Shown here one piece after another: positions 40,471 to 40,849 of a DNA stretch of 40,849 bases (position 1 is its first letter; each line of letters starts with the position of its first letter). The notes under the pieces are model-generated. The model saw only the letters and a list, made by a program, of their open reading frames with translations. It did no database searches and was not told where the DNA came from. Location: contig SYLY01000272.1 of NCBI GenBank assembly GCA_005808475.1, positions 1 to 40,849 on the forward strand. The letters run 5' to 3'. This DNA is from Acidobacteriota bacterium. Its GTDB lineage: Bacteria; Acidobacteriota; Terriglobia; Bryobacterales; Bryobacteraceae. A program made the position numbers and the translations under genes.

Positions 40471-40849
40471 ATGAGACCACGAGTTCTATCCGGCATCCAA
40501 CCTTCTGGCGATCTTCATATAGGAAATTATCTGGGGGCTTTGAAGAACTGGGTGCGGATGCAGCACGATTACGAGTGCGTTTTCTGCATCGTCGACCTGC
40601 ACGCGATCACCGTTTATCAGAAGCCGGAGGAGCTTCGCGCCAAGATCCTCGAGGTCGCCGCGCTGTTTCTCGCCGCCGGGATCGATCCGAAACTGAGCTC
40701 GATGGTGGTGCAGTCCGCCGTGCCTGCCCATGCCGAACTCGCGTGGCTGCTCACCTGCGTCACGCCGGTCGGCTGGCTCTATCGAATGACGCAATTCAAG
40801 GCGAAGACCGAGGCCGTCGAGAGCGCGTCGATCGGCGACGGACTGCTGC
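40471..40849 (+). CDS. trpS: tryptophan-tRNA ligase, N-terminal part
   Basis: The frame from ATG 40471 is open to the window end (126 codons) and reads [20 protein letters not shown], the class I HIGH-type signature in the TrpRS form. It continues with [26 protein letters not shown] and [15 protein letters not shown], all conserved in bacterial TrpRS. The KMSKS loop would lie beyond the window. It charges tRNA-Trp in the cytoplasm. The intergenic space to the divergent methyltransferase is very small. Confidence 0.95.
   Translation, partial: MRPRVLSGIQPSGDLHIGNYLGALKNWVRMQHDYECVFCIVDLHAITVYQKPEELRAKILEVAALFLAAGIDPKLSSMVVQSAVPAHAELAWLLTCVTPVGWLYRMTQFKAKTEAVESASIGDGLL

Noticed and set aside
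1-40849. CRISPR array, tRNA, rRNA or prophage
   Set aside because: No regularly spaced identical repeats, cloverleaf-like segments, rRNA motifs or phage structural genes were seen on either strand.

Overview
The window looks like a piece of an Acidobacteriota chromosome, most likely from the Bryobacterales/Solibacterales (Candidatus Solibacter-like) lineage. The base composition is GC-rich. Several families typical of that lineage are present: two proteins with the Solibacter-type TIGR03437 domain, two very long TonB-dependent receptors with an N-terminal carboxypeptidase-regulatory-like domain, an ADOP-type permease fragment, and a DUF1552/DUF1592 pair. The taxonomic call is inference from gene content; no 16S or other rRNA is present. 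I saw no tRNA gene, CRISPR array or prophage.

Layout. (a) 1-6.5 kb: a minus-strand housekeeping run tgt-yajC-secD-secF-tonB-exbB-exbD. exbD is cut after about 20 codons, where it fuses to a piece of a plus-strand ADOP permease across an 18-bp stretch that fits both genes. (b) 6.5-11.1 kb: a small secreted protein, a decayed second copy of the 3' end of a SelA-like gene, and a large secreted propeller/TIGR03437 protein, followed by dispersed repeats. (c) 11.1-19.1 kb: a Tat-type SelA-like PLP enzyme (minus); divergently from it a diheme cytochrome c and a PQQ dehydrogenase with the Asp-x-Asp signature of lanthanide-dependent enzymes, a polytopic membrane protein, and a 962-residue membrane-anchored Ser/Thr kinase. 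(d) 19.4-25.4 kb: a TonB-dependent receptor, a structured non-coding gap with a Tn3 transposase relic, and a secreted protein joining TIGR03437 to three tandem cytochrome P460-like domains with one CxxCH per repeat, exactly 137 residues apart. (e) 25.4-27.0 kb: a transposon graveyard (IS21 end repeats and broken istA, an IS256-like N-terminus, the tail of a Gfo/Idh/MocA oxidoreductase). (f) 27.2-38.8 kb: a cluster of exported proteins: double alpha/beta-hydrolase, Tat DUF1552 protein, two leucine-rich-repeat proteins, a multi-domain DUF1592 cytochrome-type protein and a second large TonB-dependent receptor. (g) 38.8-40.8 kb: a beheaded ParE-like toxin, a copy of the last 40 codons of the kinase gene, an RNA (uracil-5-)-methyltransferase, and the start of trpS.

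How it fits together. TonB/ExbB(/ExbD) would energise outer-membrane receptors such as the two encoded here. SecD/SecF/YajC support export of the many signal-peptide proteins. Cytochrome c and PQQ dehydrogenase form a periplasmic alcohol-oxidation pair. The 27-39 kb cluster looks like a surface substrate-processing module of unknown substrate.

The most unusual observations are: the TIGR03437-triple P460 fusion; the LRR modules built into a DUF1592/DUF1552 locus; and the finding that two unrelated genes in this window (SelA-like enzyme and kinase) each have an extra copy of only their 3' end elsewhere in the window, both source ends lying next to members of one dispersed repeat family. All identities quoted were judged by eye.
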